Below, piece after piece: positions 1 to 6,974 of a stretch of 6,975 bases of DNA. Source of the DNA: Candidatus Thalassarchaeaceae archaeon (GTDB lineage Archaea; Thermoplasmatota; Poseidoniia; Poseidoniales; Thalassarchaeaceae). Position 1 is the stretch's first letter, and the number at the start of each line of letters is the position of its first letter. The notes below the pieces were generated by a model. The model searched no databases. It saw only the letters and a list, made by a program, of their open reading frames with translations, and was not told the DNA's origin. The DNA lies in the NCBI GenBank assembly GCA_029250425.1, contig JAQXFF010000281.1:1-6975 (forward strand), read 5' to 3'. Made by a program: the position numbers and the translations under genes.

Positions 1-594
1 CACCCAAACGCCTTGATCGCCCTCGATACTTGGCGCAGGGATGTAGGCAGGTTGTCCCTTCACCAGAACCCATGCACCCGGCGAGACGTCAATATTCATC
101 GGAGGGTGCTCAATAAATTCGATTGAAAAATTCGTTTGGACAGTTGAAACAGAATTTGTCGCTTCAATCGTACAAGCTAAATGGCCAATGTCTGATGCAA
201 AGAAATAGATTGAGCCATTGGACGGAACGAGAACACTTGGATCGTTGCAAATCACATCCCAATCATTGGCTTGATCGCCATCAAAAGTGGGCTCCAACCA
301 CCTCCCTTCTCCAACAAAGATGTGCACAGGAGGCGAATATGATAAATTCGAAATGGGAATGAAACATTCAGTATCTTCATCATTGATGAACGCTATTTGT
401 TCCGCAGAACAAGGTGGTTCCGGTTCCGGTTCCGGTTCTGGCTCAGGCTCAGGTTCAGGATTGGGTTCAGAGGACGGAATATCATCACTGGAATCAGTCG
501 TCCGTGCCTGAAAAGTCCCAATTCCCGCAAGGCCGCCTAGAAGGAGCAACGCCACAAGCAATGCGGGCAACAACCGATTTGGCTCTTCAGTCAC
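1..594 (-). CDS. Membrane-anchored surface protein with EP-repeat stalk and Ig-like ectodomain (partial, C-terminus beyond window)
   Basis: Reading the minus strand from a GTG at 594-592 gives 198 open codons to the window edge. An in-frame stop lies upstream and there is no ATG or TTG between it and this GTG, so the start is fairly well forced. Residues 8-28 are a Leu/Ala/Gly hydrophobic segment after a short charged N-terminus. This could be a signal anchor or an uncleaved signal peptide. Residues 43-61 are a Glu-Pro dipeptide run, typical of a rigid spacer that holds a domain away from the membrane. Residues 62-198 are beta-rich, with Cys in DTEC, DVIC and HLAC, and the pattern HLACTIEATNSVSTV recalls the C-terminal strands of Ig/PKD-like domains. 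I infer an extracytoplasmic binding or structural protein. No enzyme motif is visible. It is divergent from the sugar genes, and whether it shares their role is unknown. The plus-strand frames over it are low-complexity shadows. Confidence 0.75.
   Translation of the reverse strand, partial: MTEEPNRLLPALLVALLLLGGLAGIGTFQARTTDSSDDIPSSEPNPEPEPEPEPEPEPEPPCSAEQIAFINDEDTECFIPISNLSYSPPVHIFVGEGRWLEPTFDGDQANDWDVICNDPSVLVPSNGSIYFFASDIGHLACTIEATNSVSTVQTNFSIEFIEHPPMNIDVSPGAWVLVKGQPAYIPAPSIEGDQGVWV
412..468 (-). repeat. Hexanucleotide tandem repeat encoding Glu-Pro dipeptides
   Basis: Nine Xaa-Pro units are encoded in tandem (EP, NP, then seven EP, followed by Pro) by GAR/CCN hexamers. Three successive units are identical at the DNA level (ggttcc on the plus strand) and the others differ only at third codon positions. 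It forms the spacer between the membrane segment and the ectodomain of the minus-strand protein. Repeats of this kind can change length by slippage in whole codon pairs, so the frame would be kept. Confidence 0.85.
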
Positions 595-670
595 ATTGTC
601 CGCAAGACGACTTAGGAGATAGCATTCTCCCTTCGGGCAACCTCATGACCTGTGACTCCTTGGAGTCACT
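595..670. promoter_or_regulatory. Divergent intergenic region with both promoters
   Basis: This 76-base gap separates the GTG of the surface-protein gene from the ATG of the SDR gene, so it must hold or overlap both promoters if both are transcribed from here. I see no convincing archaeal BRE/TATA or bacterial -35/-10 pair. The best AT-rich stretch is the weak one around 618-626. A short imperfect dyad (GGAGA at 615-619, TCTCC at 626-630) lies nearer the minus-strand gene, and a stronger dyad lies at 652-669. Confidence 0.45.
652..669. promoter_or_regulatory. Perfect 8+8 bp inverted repeat abutting the SDR start codon (candidate operator or RBS hairpin)
   Basis: The sequence GTGACTCC-TT-GGAGTCAC is a perfect dyad ending one base before the ATG at 671. 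The right arm contains GGAG (662-665), five bases from the ATG, which is a reasonable Shine-Dalgarno core. As RNA it could fold as a 7-bp stem with a four-base loop and partly hide that ribosome site. As DNA it is the right size for a dimeric repressor at or just downstream of a promoter. The dyad is seen directly; its regulatory role is inferred. Confidence 0.5.
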
Positions 671-1459
671 ATGCGGGTCGTGATTACCGGGGCTGCAGGC
701 CTCATCGGAGGTATTGTCCACGACCATTTGTCAATACTTGGCTACGAAGTAATCGGAATTGATCGGCCGCTGAATGACTGGCAAGCAGCCGGAAGGAACA
801 CCGAGGATGATAATGCCCGAAATCGGGTTGCGATTGAAATGGATTTAACTGTGGTTTCCGATGAAGAATTGTGTGCTGTGCTCGAAGGTGTAGATGTTCT
901 CATCCACCTAGCGGCCGACGCAAATCCATCCAATGATGATGCATCAATGATGCGCAACAATATCGAACCAACCACTGCCATTTTCCGATGTGCGAAAGCA
1001 TCCCACGTTCGTCGTATCATCATTGCCTCAAGTGGATTGACCCAAGTTGGGCTCGAACCCTTGTTTGCTGAAGGAGGACCGATGCATGGTCGCTTGATAC
1101 AGATAGAAGATGGCGTGTCGCCAACTTCTACATATGGTGCTTCGAAGATTTATGCTGAAGTATTGGCTGAAATGCACGCGAGAATTTACGGAATGGAAAC
1201 CGTCGCCGTACGCATTGGAACGGTCATCCCTGATGAAGCCGAACATTGGCGAAGAGGGGGGCGATTACAAGCAACGGCATTCTTGGCTGAGGATGTACGC
1301 CGTTTCTTCCAAGCCGCTGTGGAGCAACCGTTGGATGGGCACCTATTGACAGCCGCCCAATCAGATTCCCCTGGCCGATTCCTTGACCTTGAACCGGGCC
1401 TTTCTGTGTTAAACTGGTCACCGGTGTCTTGGCCGGACAGTGCAGAGAACCTGCAATGA
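671..1459 (+). CDS. NAD-dependent epimerase/dehydratase-family protein, uronate dehydrogenase-like (extended SDR)
   Basis: The 262-residue protein is a full-length small extended SDR. The Rossmann glycine motif GAAGLIG is at residues 7-13, Asp31 follows the second strand as expected for NAD binding, HLAA is at 79-82, and a Ser-Ser pair at 120-121 precedes the catalytic YGASK (Tyr155, Lys159). The RIGT segment at about 191-194 and the ending with LNWSP followed by a short SAENLQ tail resemble hexuronate dehydrogenases, which are about 265 residues long and oxidise galacturonate or glucuronate to the aldaric acid lactone. That substrate is inferred from overall resemblance; a sugar epimerase or dehydratase is possible but these are usually longer. 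The ATG at 671 has GGAG five bases upstream and starts right before the first beta strand. Its TGA overlaps an ATG (ATGA at 1456-1459) in the next gene's frame, suggesting one transcript and coupled translation. Confidence 0.85.
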   Translation: MRVVITGAAGLIGGIVHDHLSILGYEVIGIDRPLNDWQAAGRNTEDDNARNRVAIEMDLTVVSDEELCAVLEGVDVLIHLAADANPSNDDASMMRNNIEPTTAIFRCAKASHVRRIIIASSGLTQVGLEPLFAEGGPMHGRLIQIEDGVSPTSTYGASKIYAEVLAEMHARIYGMETVAVRIGTVIPDEAEHWRRGGRLQATAFLAEDVRRFFQAAVEQPLDGHLLTAAQSDSPGRFLDLEPGLSVLNWSPVSWPDSAENLQ

Positions 1460-1482
1460 ACCGGTTCTGCCTCGGACCGTAT

Positions 1483-3462
1483 ATGTCCGACTCATTCACA
1501 TTGGGAATTGATGTCGGCACCAGTGCCACCAAGGTACTCTTACTCAAGTCAAATTCAACATGGGAAATGGAAGTATGGCCTTCAACAGAAGGGTTGTGGA
1601 AACCACTTCGTAATTGGTTGGGAAATCGTGGACAATACATCTCTCGAGTTGGAATTACAACTCACGGCCCTTCAGCTGTAGTCATTCGCGATGGAGAACT
1701 ATGTGGACGAATGATCTCCTGGTACGAATCATTGCCTGAACAATGTCAAAGACCGACTGAAGGAAACCACCGTCTGTCCTCCACGCGCGCATGGGTACCT
1801 GCAAGACTGGCACAATGGGAACTGGAAAATGGGCCAATCGGGAGTGGTGTTGCCGTTCAACTCAAGGATTTCCATAACTGGCAACTAACCGGTTTCATTG
1901 CCAGAGATCGACGTTCGATGAGGGGGTTTGTTGGCGAAGGTCATTTTCACTTGCCTCAGAGTGTGATTGGACAAGTGACTGCAGAGGGTTCGGCATTATC
2001 TGGAATCGGTGAAGGAGCCGAGGTCATTTGTGGATGTGATGACTTGACAGCAGGCGTCATTGGTTTGGGCGCAAATTCAGATGTCCTGTTCAATCTTGCA
2101 AATACCAGTGAGCATGTTGGAATGGTAGGAGGCCAGCCACAAGATGGCATCAGTTGGTTGCCACCGATTGGCCAATTGCCCGCGCTAAGTTACAATGTGA
2201 TCCCCTCTAATTCGGAAACTGAACTCGAAGAACGAAATCAATTGGTTCAAAAATTGCGAGACAGATTCCCAAAACAAGAAATGTGGATTGGAGGGGGATT
2301 TGCAATGAACCCAGAATTGGTCAAAACCAGGAATGCTGTCTACAAAGCGGGGCAGGAAGTCAGCGTACTCGGCATCGCCAAACTCGCACGTCGTCAGCCT
2401 TTAGCAGTCATCTTCGGTGCTGGAAAAGTTGGACGGGGATTCTTAGCACAACTCCTCAACCGAGCGAATTGGAAATTTGCATTGGTAGACTCTCATGCCA
2501 ATACTGTCGAGAGTTTACAGGAAGCTGGCGAGTGGGGAATATACAATCTCGCAAGTGGAGAAACTGAAACTTTGAGGGCAACTGAAATCAGACATATAGG
2601 TGATGATCTCAGTGAATTGTTTTCCAAAGCAGATCTCATCCTCACCTCGATGGGTGCAAACCAACTCACTCAATGGGCCAAATTGATTCGGGCACCTTTG
2701 TGCAATCGCTTGGAAAATGGAAATATCGATATCATTTTGGCTGAAAATCACCCCAAACCTGCCACTGCGGTTCGTGAAGCATTACGCGAAGGAGCCAATG
2801 AAAAGGAAATGATGCTCATTGATGGGAATCTAGGTATTGCCCAAGCACAAGTACTGAGATCCTGTATTGAACCAACAAACCAACAACATCCACTTACGAT
2901 TCAGGTGCAAGATCACTGGACACTGCCTCTAGATGGGGATGCACTCCGAACCAAAATCCAAATCGATGGTTTTGAACTGAAACCAAATTTTGAGCGTGAA
3001 CTCACACGCAAACTGTTTACTTACAATTGTGTCAATGCGATGGTCTGTTACATCGGTCATCTTGCAGGATACAAATGGCTGGCTGATGCAGCGAATAATC
3101 CGATGATTGCAGAGCTTGCACTCAAGGCAGGAAGGGAGTCCTCAGCAGCCCTGGTCGCCGCCTATGGTTTCGATGCAGAAGAGCAGCAGATGTGGTGCAA
3201 TCGAGCATTGGCGAAATATCAAGATGAAACCATTCGAGACCCAATCGAACGAAATGCACGTGATCCGATTCGAAAACTCGGCCGCTTTGAGAGATTATCA
3301 GGACCTATTCATCTCTGTATAGAACAAAATTTACCCCATCAAACACTACTGATTGGTGTGGCTGCAGCGCTTAGATATCCGGGTGCAAGAATGACTGAAA
3401 CTCTCCCTACGGGAGAGGCTGAATCGAGATTGGAATCTCTCCTTGCTTCTGAATCAATTTGA
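1483..3462 (+). CDS. Fusion of shortened FGGY-type carbohydrate kinase and mannitol-1-phosphate 5-dehydrogenase-like enzyme
   Basis: One uninterrupted 659-residue chain contains two enzymes. Residues 1-305 are FGGY kinase-like: the phosphate-binding loop GIDVGTSATK (8-17), a CDDLTAGVIGLG block (185-196) in which Asp186 matches the catalytic base, and an IGGGFAMNP nucleotide-site motif. FGGY kinases are usually about 490-500 residues, so this half is about 190 short, mostly in the C-terminal subdomain. Residues 307-659 match the polyol-specific long-chain dehydrogenase family, closest in feel to MtlD: FGAGKVGRG (311-319), an ENHPKPA block with Asn422, the KLFTYN catalytic block (Lys510, Asn515), and a DPIERNARDPIRKLG to NLPHQTLLIGVAAAL ending. 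MtlD is about 380 residues, so this half is complete. Asn518 replaces the expected His. The likely role is cytosolic polyol phosphorylation plus NAD-linked oxidation; the substrate is unknown. I chose ATG 1483 because it puts the kinase loop at the usual distance from the N-terminus. ATG 1456, overlapping the upstream stop, and TTG 1429 are alternatives. Confidence 0.88.
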   Translation: MSDSFTLGIDVGTSATKVLLLKSNSTWEMEVWPSTEGLWKPLRNWLGNRGQYISRVGITTHGPSAVVIRDGELCGRMISWYESLPEQCQRPTEGNHRLSSTRAWVPARLAQWELENGPIGSGVAVQLKDFHNWQLTGFIARDRRSMRGFVGEGHFHLPQSVIGQVTAEGSALSGIGEGAEVICGCDDLTAGVIGLGANSDVLFNLANTSEHVGMVGGQPQDGISWLPPIGQLPALSYNVIPSNSETELEERNQLVQKLRDRFPKQEMWIGGGFAMNPELVKTRNAVYKAGQEVSVLGIAKLARRQPLAVIFGAGKVGRGFLAQLLNRANWKFALVDSHANTVESLQEAGEWGIYNLASGETETLRATEIRHIGDDLSELFSKADLILTSMGANQLTQWAKLIRAPLCNRLENGNIDIILAENHPKPATAVREALREGANEKEMMLIDGNLGIAQAQVLRSCIEPTNQQHPLTIQVQDHWTLPLDGDALRTKIQIDGFELKPNFERELTRKLFTYNCVNAMVCYIGHLAGYKWLADAANNPMIAELALKAGRESSAALVAAYGFDAEEQQMWCNRALAKYQDETIRDPIERNARDPIRKLGRFERLSGPIHLCIEQNLPHQTLLIGVAAALRYPGARMTETLPTGEAESRLESLLASESI

Positions 3463-3488
3463 TAGGTGGTCGCAGACCTTGCGGTGGC

Positions 3489-6400
3489 ATGGCTCCTCCC
3501 GACACCTCCGATGAAGAAGAAGAGAATGTCGAAGAATCAACCAGAGGGCCACCATCTAGAGGACCACCATCTAGAGGACCACCGGGCCGCAGCCCCCCAT
3601 CTGGCCCCCAGTCTGGCCCCCCCAGTGGACCCCCGTCTGGGCCACCCAGTGGACCCCCCTCAGGGCCACCAACTAGGAAGCCACCTGCCGAAATGTTCCA
3701 GAATTCCGAACCAGAATCGGAACCCGTACCTGAACCGGAGGACGAAGCTGAAGATGAACCAGAATCCGTTGAAGAGAGCACAGCGAAACGAGGGCCACCT
3801 GCACGAGGGCCACCTGGACGCAGAGGTCCTCCGGCACGCGGACCGCCAAGTGGACGTGGGCCCCCACCTGCAAAATCAGAACCAACTGAAACTTCAGAGT
3901 CATCCACATTTGATGCTGCACTTGCCCGTATGACTGGGAAAAAGGACGAAGTCGTTGTTGATGCTGCAGAATTGGCTGCACAAGAAGCTGCTGAAATCGC
4001 AGAAGAAATCGCTGATGAAGCCGAAGATGATGAGAAATGGGAAGAACCTGAAGAAGAGGAAGAACCGTTGCCTGAAATTGAACCTCTACCTGAGGAGGCT
4101 GCTGAAGGGAGTCGTTATCCTAAATTGAAGAAAGCCAATACTGGACGCCTCAAAGATGCTCCACTGAAGGGACATATCGTCCCACACACACATTGGGATC
4201 GCGCCTGGTATTTACCCTTCCAAAAGTATCGATATCGACTTGTTGAATTGGTTGATGATTTATTGGATTTGATGGAAAACAATCCTAAGGCATACCCTTC
4301 GTTTGAATTGGATGGCCAAACAGTTGTGCTTGAAGATTACCTTGAAGTCAAGCCTGAGAATGCAGACCGGATTCGGAAATTGGTTGAAAAAGGAAGACTG
4401 AACATTGGCCCATGGTATGTGCTACCTGACGAATTCATCGTCGGAGGAGAAGCGTTGGTTCGCAATCTCTTGATGGGTTCTCGAACCGCACAACGCTGGG
4501 GTGGTCGTTCAGAAGTTGGATACGTCCCTGACCCCTTTGGACATGTTGCACAATTACCGGCAATTCTGAAGGGTGCTGGACTTGATTCTTTCATCTTCAC
4601 ACGAGGTGCAGGACCATGGATCCAAGAAGCTGGAGGTGTGTTCAATTGGTATGCTAGCGATGGAAAATCAAAGGTGCTGGCTGTCCAACAAGTTCCAGAT
4701 TACCCCAATCTAATGGCTTGGGGTTTTGAAGAACGACCACTCGACAGAAAAGATGGATTGAATGTCAATGTTGACACCGCAATGGAGCGTATGCAGCGCC
4801 TCCTAGACAAACATGATTCCCTCGGATGGAAACCCGATGTGCTGCTATTTGGACAAGGGAGCGATCATACACACCCACAACCTACACTACCCATGCTTAT
4901 TGGTAAAGCCAGTCAAAAATTCAATGGGAAAATTAAGTTTGAACATTCATCATTCCCTGCCTATATCGAAGCACTGAAAGGCTGGCTTGGGAAAAAGAAA
5001 ATTTTCCGTTATCAAGGCGAATTACACTCAGGATGGGACCGCAATATCCTATCAGGTGTTTTCAGTGCACGACTGTATCTCAAACGTGCAAATGATCAGG
5101 CAATGCGTTTACTTCGAGACCGTGTCGAACAATTGAGTGCCATTTCTTGTGCTCATGGCGGGAGATTCCGCGGAGAGCGCTTGGATTTAGCTTGGCGTGA
5201 GATTCTACGCAATCACCCGCACGATGACATCTGTGGATGCAGCGTCGATGAGACTCATGATGACATGGAAGTTCGCTTCACACATGCACAACAAATCAGT
5301 GCCATGCTGGAAGAAGATTTGAGAATGGAATTGCGTGAACAAATGGATCTCAGCCATGAAGACCGGGATGCTGTGCCAGTATTGTTGCACAACCCCCTGG
5401 CAAAAGCATGGTCTGGTTCATTGATGATTGATTTAGCAGTTCCAAAATTCCGTTGCTGGCTAGACCATGGATTGCCGGTCAAAATCGAAATGGCTGCTCC
5501 ATCCGGTGATTGTTTGATTCACACATCAGGACTCCAAATTACACCAAAGTCTTGGGACTTGCATGTTCATTTTGACCGAGTGTCCAACGTTGAATTACCT
5601 CGAGTCATTGGACGTATTCACGTCCATCGCCTTCCACCTGGCCTTTCCGTCGCCCATATTTTACCTGGCAGAGGTTCGATGAATTTACCCGCCGAACCCG
5701 TCAACCTTGGAGGCGAATTTGGCCGCACAGATTGGATGGACAATGGACTGGTTCGCGTATTGTTCCGAGCGGATGGGCGCTTTGATATCATGGACCACGC
5801 TACTGGACGTCACGTTGTTGGTGCCGGTCGACTTGAAGATTCAGAAGATGCTGGAGATTCCTATGATTGGTCCGCGGGTGGACATCCTGTGCCACAAGCA
5901 GCAGGCCGTGGTTCAAAGATGGCCGAACGGATCTTGGCGTCAGACGCTCGATTTGCTGATGCTGATGAAGCAAACCGGCAAGTCTACCTCACAATTGAAC
6001 AACAAGACGACTGGACTGCAACGATTCGGCTCCATATTGCTTGGGCGTTACCTCTACGGTTTGACAACTCAACGCAAAAGCGCAGTGAAGAAATGGAGTG
6101 GAATACAATTGATCACTACATTACCTTGCGAAGTGGACATGCGATGGTTGAAGTTGAGACATGGGTAAACAATGCCTGTGAAGATCATCGATTGAGATTG
6201 CATGTACCTACAGGTGTGGATGCAAAGAAGGTTCACGCTGGTGCTGCCTTTGATATTGTAGAACGGCCAGCCAATTGGCCACACCTTCCAGATTGGGAAC
6301 AACCGCATGTCCCAACCCATCACTTCAGTGACATGTTGATGGCTGAAGAAAAGAGTGGCGGCGTAGCATTGTTCTGCCCGGGTTCAAATGAATACGAAGC

Positions 6401-6974
6401 AATGACAAGTGAAGATGGGACTACCCTTGCCGTGACATTATTGAGGGCAACGGGGCACCTCAGCAGAGATGGATTTGCTAGCCGTCGAAATCGTGCAGGC
6501 CCAGTGTTTGAAGCACCAGGCGCTCAGTGCAAAGGAGCACAATGCACACGTTGGGCGATTATGGCCTACGAAGATTCGTGGGCAGAAGCAAATATCCACC
6601 AAATCGCAGAGACTTTCGCTTGTCAGGCAAGTATCATCTCAGCCCTACCAAAACCACAGTTGGATGGCGAATTTGATGAAGTTTGCACTGAAGGGAGTCG
6701 TGGCCAAAGACTGCAACCGATCCGGTTAGTAGGAGATGGGCCAATGCCGATTATCGCTTGTCTGAAACCCGCAGCAGATGGGAATGGAAACGTGATTCGC
6801 CTCTACAACCCAACGGACAGTACTTGGGAGGGTCGAATTGAGACGGATTTACCACTCTTCAATGTCCGTGGATGTGATTTACTTGAAAATGAAACCACAA
6901 AACCACGAATCACGAAATCTGGTTGGCCTGCAAAACTCAATGCCAAAACCATTGGCACATGGCGCTTCAACTGA
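3489..6974 (+). CDS. GH38 alpha-mannosidase with long Gly-Pro-Pro/acidic N-terminal extension
   Basis: The protein has 1161 residues. Residues 1-227 are low complexity: a GPP-rich block (20-66), an acidic block (74-97), a second GPP/Arg block (102-127), then Ala/Glu-rich probably helical sequence (140-205). The GH38 catalytic domain begins at 228 with HTHWDRAWY, giving zinc ligands His235 and Asp237. PDPFGH follows with Asp348 as the likely nucleophile and third ligand, and NHPHDDICGCS supplies His578. Asp459 in GSDHTHP is a candidate acid/base. A helical middle domain (LSGVFSARLYLK, about 530-580) and a large beta-sandwich C-terminal part run to KTIGTWRF, so the enzyme is complete. It hydrolyses alpha-mannosides with retention; MngB-type mannosylglycerate hydrolases belong to the same family. 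No signal peptide is present, so it is probably cytosolic. TTG 3459, overlapping the upstream TGA, would add ten residues; ATG 3489 is preferred. The tight spacing implies co-transcription with the kinase-dehydrogenase. Confidence 0.93.
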   Translation: MAPPDTSDEEEENVEESTRGPPSRGPPSRGPPGRSPPSGPQSGPPSGPPSGPPSGPPSGPPTRKPPAEMFQNSEPESEPVPEPEDEAEDEPESVEESTAKRGPPARGPPGRRGPPARGPPSGRGPPPAKSEPTETSESSTFDAALARMTGKKDEVVVDAAELAAQEAAEIAEEIADEAEDDEKWEEPEEEEEPLPEIEPLPEEAAEGSRYPKLKKANTGRLKDAPLKGHIVPHTHWDRAWYLPFQKYRYRLVELVDDLLDLMENNPKAYPSFELDGQTVVLEDYLEVKPENADRIRKLVEKGRLNIGPWYVLPDEFIVGGEALVRNLLMGSRTAQRWGGRSEVGYVPDPFGHVAQLPAILKGAGLDSFIFTRGAGPWIQEAGGVFNWYASDGKSKVLAVQQVPDYPNLMAWGFEERPLDRKDGLNVNVDTAMERMQRLLDKHDSLGWKPDVLLFGQGSDHTHPQPTLPMLIGKASQKFNGKIKFEHSSFPAYIEALKGWLGKKKIFRYQGELHSGWDRNILSGVFSARLYLKRANDQAMRLLRDRVEQLSAISCAHGGRFRGERLDLAWREILRNHPHDDICGCSVDETHDDMEVRFTHAQQISAMLEEDLRMELREQMDLSHEDRDAVPVLLHNPLAKAWSGSLMIDLAVPKFRCWLDHGLPVKIEMAAPSGDCLIHTSGLQITPKSWDLHVHFDRVSNVELPRVIGRIHVHRLPPGLSVAHILPGRGSMNLPAEPVNLGGEFGRTDWMDNGLVRVLFRADGRFDIMDHATGRHVVGAGRLEDSEDAGDSYDWSAGGHPVPQAAGRGSKMAERILASDARFADADEANRQVYLTIEQQDDWTATIRLHIAWALPLRFDNSTQKRSEEMEWNTIDHYITLRSGHAMVEVETWVNNACEDHRLRLHVPTGVDAKKVHAGAAFDIVERPANWPHLPDWEQPHVPTHHFSDMLMAEEKSGGVALFCPGSNEYEAMTSEDGTTLAVTLLRATGHLSRDGFASRRNRAGPVFEAPGAQCKGAQCTRWAIMAYEDSWAEANIHQIAETFACQASIISALPKPQLDGEFDEVCTEGSRGQRLQPIRLVGDGPMPIIACLKPAADGNGNVIRLYNPTDSTWEGRIETDLPLFNVRGCDLLENETTKPRITKSGWPAKLNAKTIGTWRFN
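3546..3686 (+). repeat. Tandem repeats encoding the first Gly-Pro-Pro block
   Basis: Two kinds of repeat are visible. A 15-base unit (gggccaccatctaga at 3546-3560) recurs with one change at 3561-3575 and decays at 3576-3590. A 24-base unit at 3621-3644 recurs at 3645-3668 with two or three changes; both encode PSGPPSGP. Serine codons alternate between agt, tct and tca, so the array has diverged at synonymous sites while keeping the peptide. C runs of six (3593-3598, 3654-3659) and seven (3617-3623) lie inside. The array encodes residues 20-66 of the GH38 protein. Confidence 0.9.
3792..3869 (+). repeat. Second Gly-Pro-Pro/Arg repeat block in the GH38 extension
   Basis: This stretch encodes residues 102-127, a set of (A/G/S)RGPP-like units. 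The 15-base periodicity is clear in the first two copies (cgagggccacct repeated from 3789 and 3804) and then fades through synonymous change. It is more arginine-rich than the first block and is separated from it by an acidic segment, so the extension alternates positive and negative blocks. Confidence 0.8.

Noticed and set aside
615..630. Weak dyad GGAGA-tagcat-TCTCC in the divergent gap
   Set aside because: Five-base arms are too short to support as a separate site. It is mentioned only within the intergenic entry.
123..683. Several plus-strand frames, one with a Gly-Ser repeat
   Set aside because: They lie opposite the minus-strand surface protein. The Gly-Ser run is the complement of the Glu-Pro hexamers, while the minus frame shows a hydrophobic N-terminus and a sensible ectodomain.
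1458..1467. Palindrome GAACCGGTTC at the SDR/kinase junction
   Set aside because: Ten bases is short enough to occur by chance, it does not extend further, and I see no second copy near a start.
2395..2410. A separate dehydrogenase gene starting at the domain junction of the fusion
   Set aside because: There is no stop codon before it, no ATG, GTG or TTG placed for a start just before the FGAGKVGRG strand that has a ribosome site, and the frame is continuous.
3060..3210. Possible decay or pseudogenisation of the dehydrogenase half, given the lost His
   Set aside because: The frame is intact and the flanking family motifs, including the C-terminal DPIERNARDPIRKLG block, are well preserved, so altered function is more likely than decay.
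3407..3907. Open minus-strand frame of 166 codons, rich in Gly-Gly-Pro
   Set aside because: It is the mirror image of the GPP-coding repeats of the GH38 gene. It has no domain, and the plus-strand frame continues without a break into a recognisable enzyme.
3466..3933. Plus-strand frame of 155 codons, His/Pro/Leu-rich, overlapping the GH38 leader
   Set aside because: It is a repeat-driven shadow frame that ends before the catalytic domain. Its composition follows the GPP codons read out of frame.
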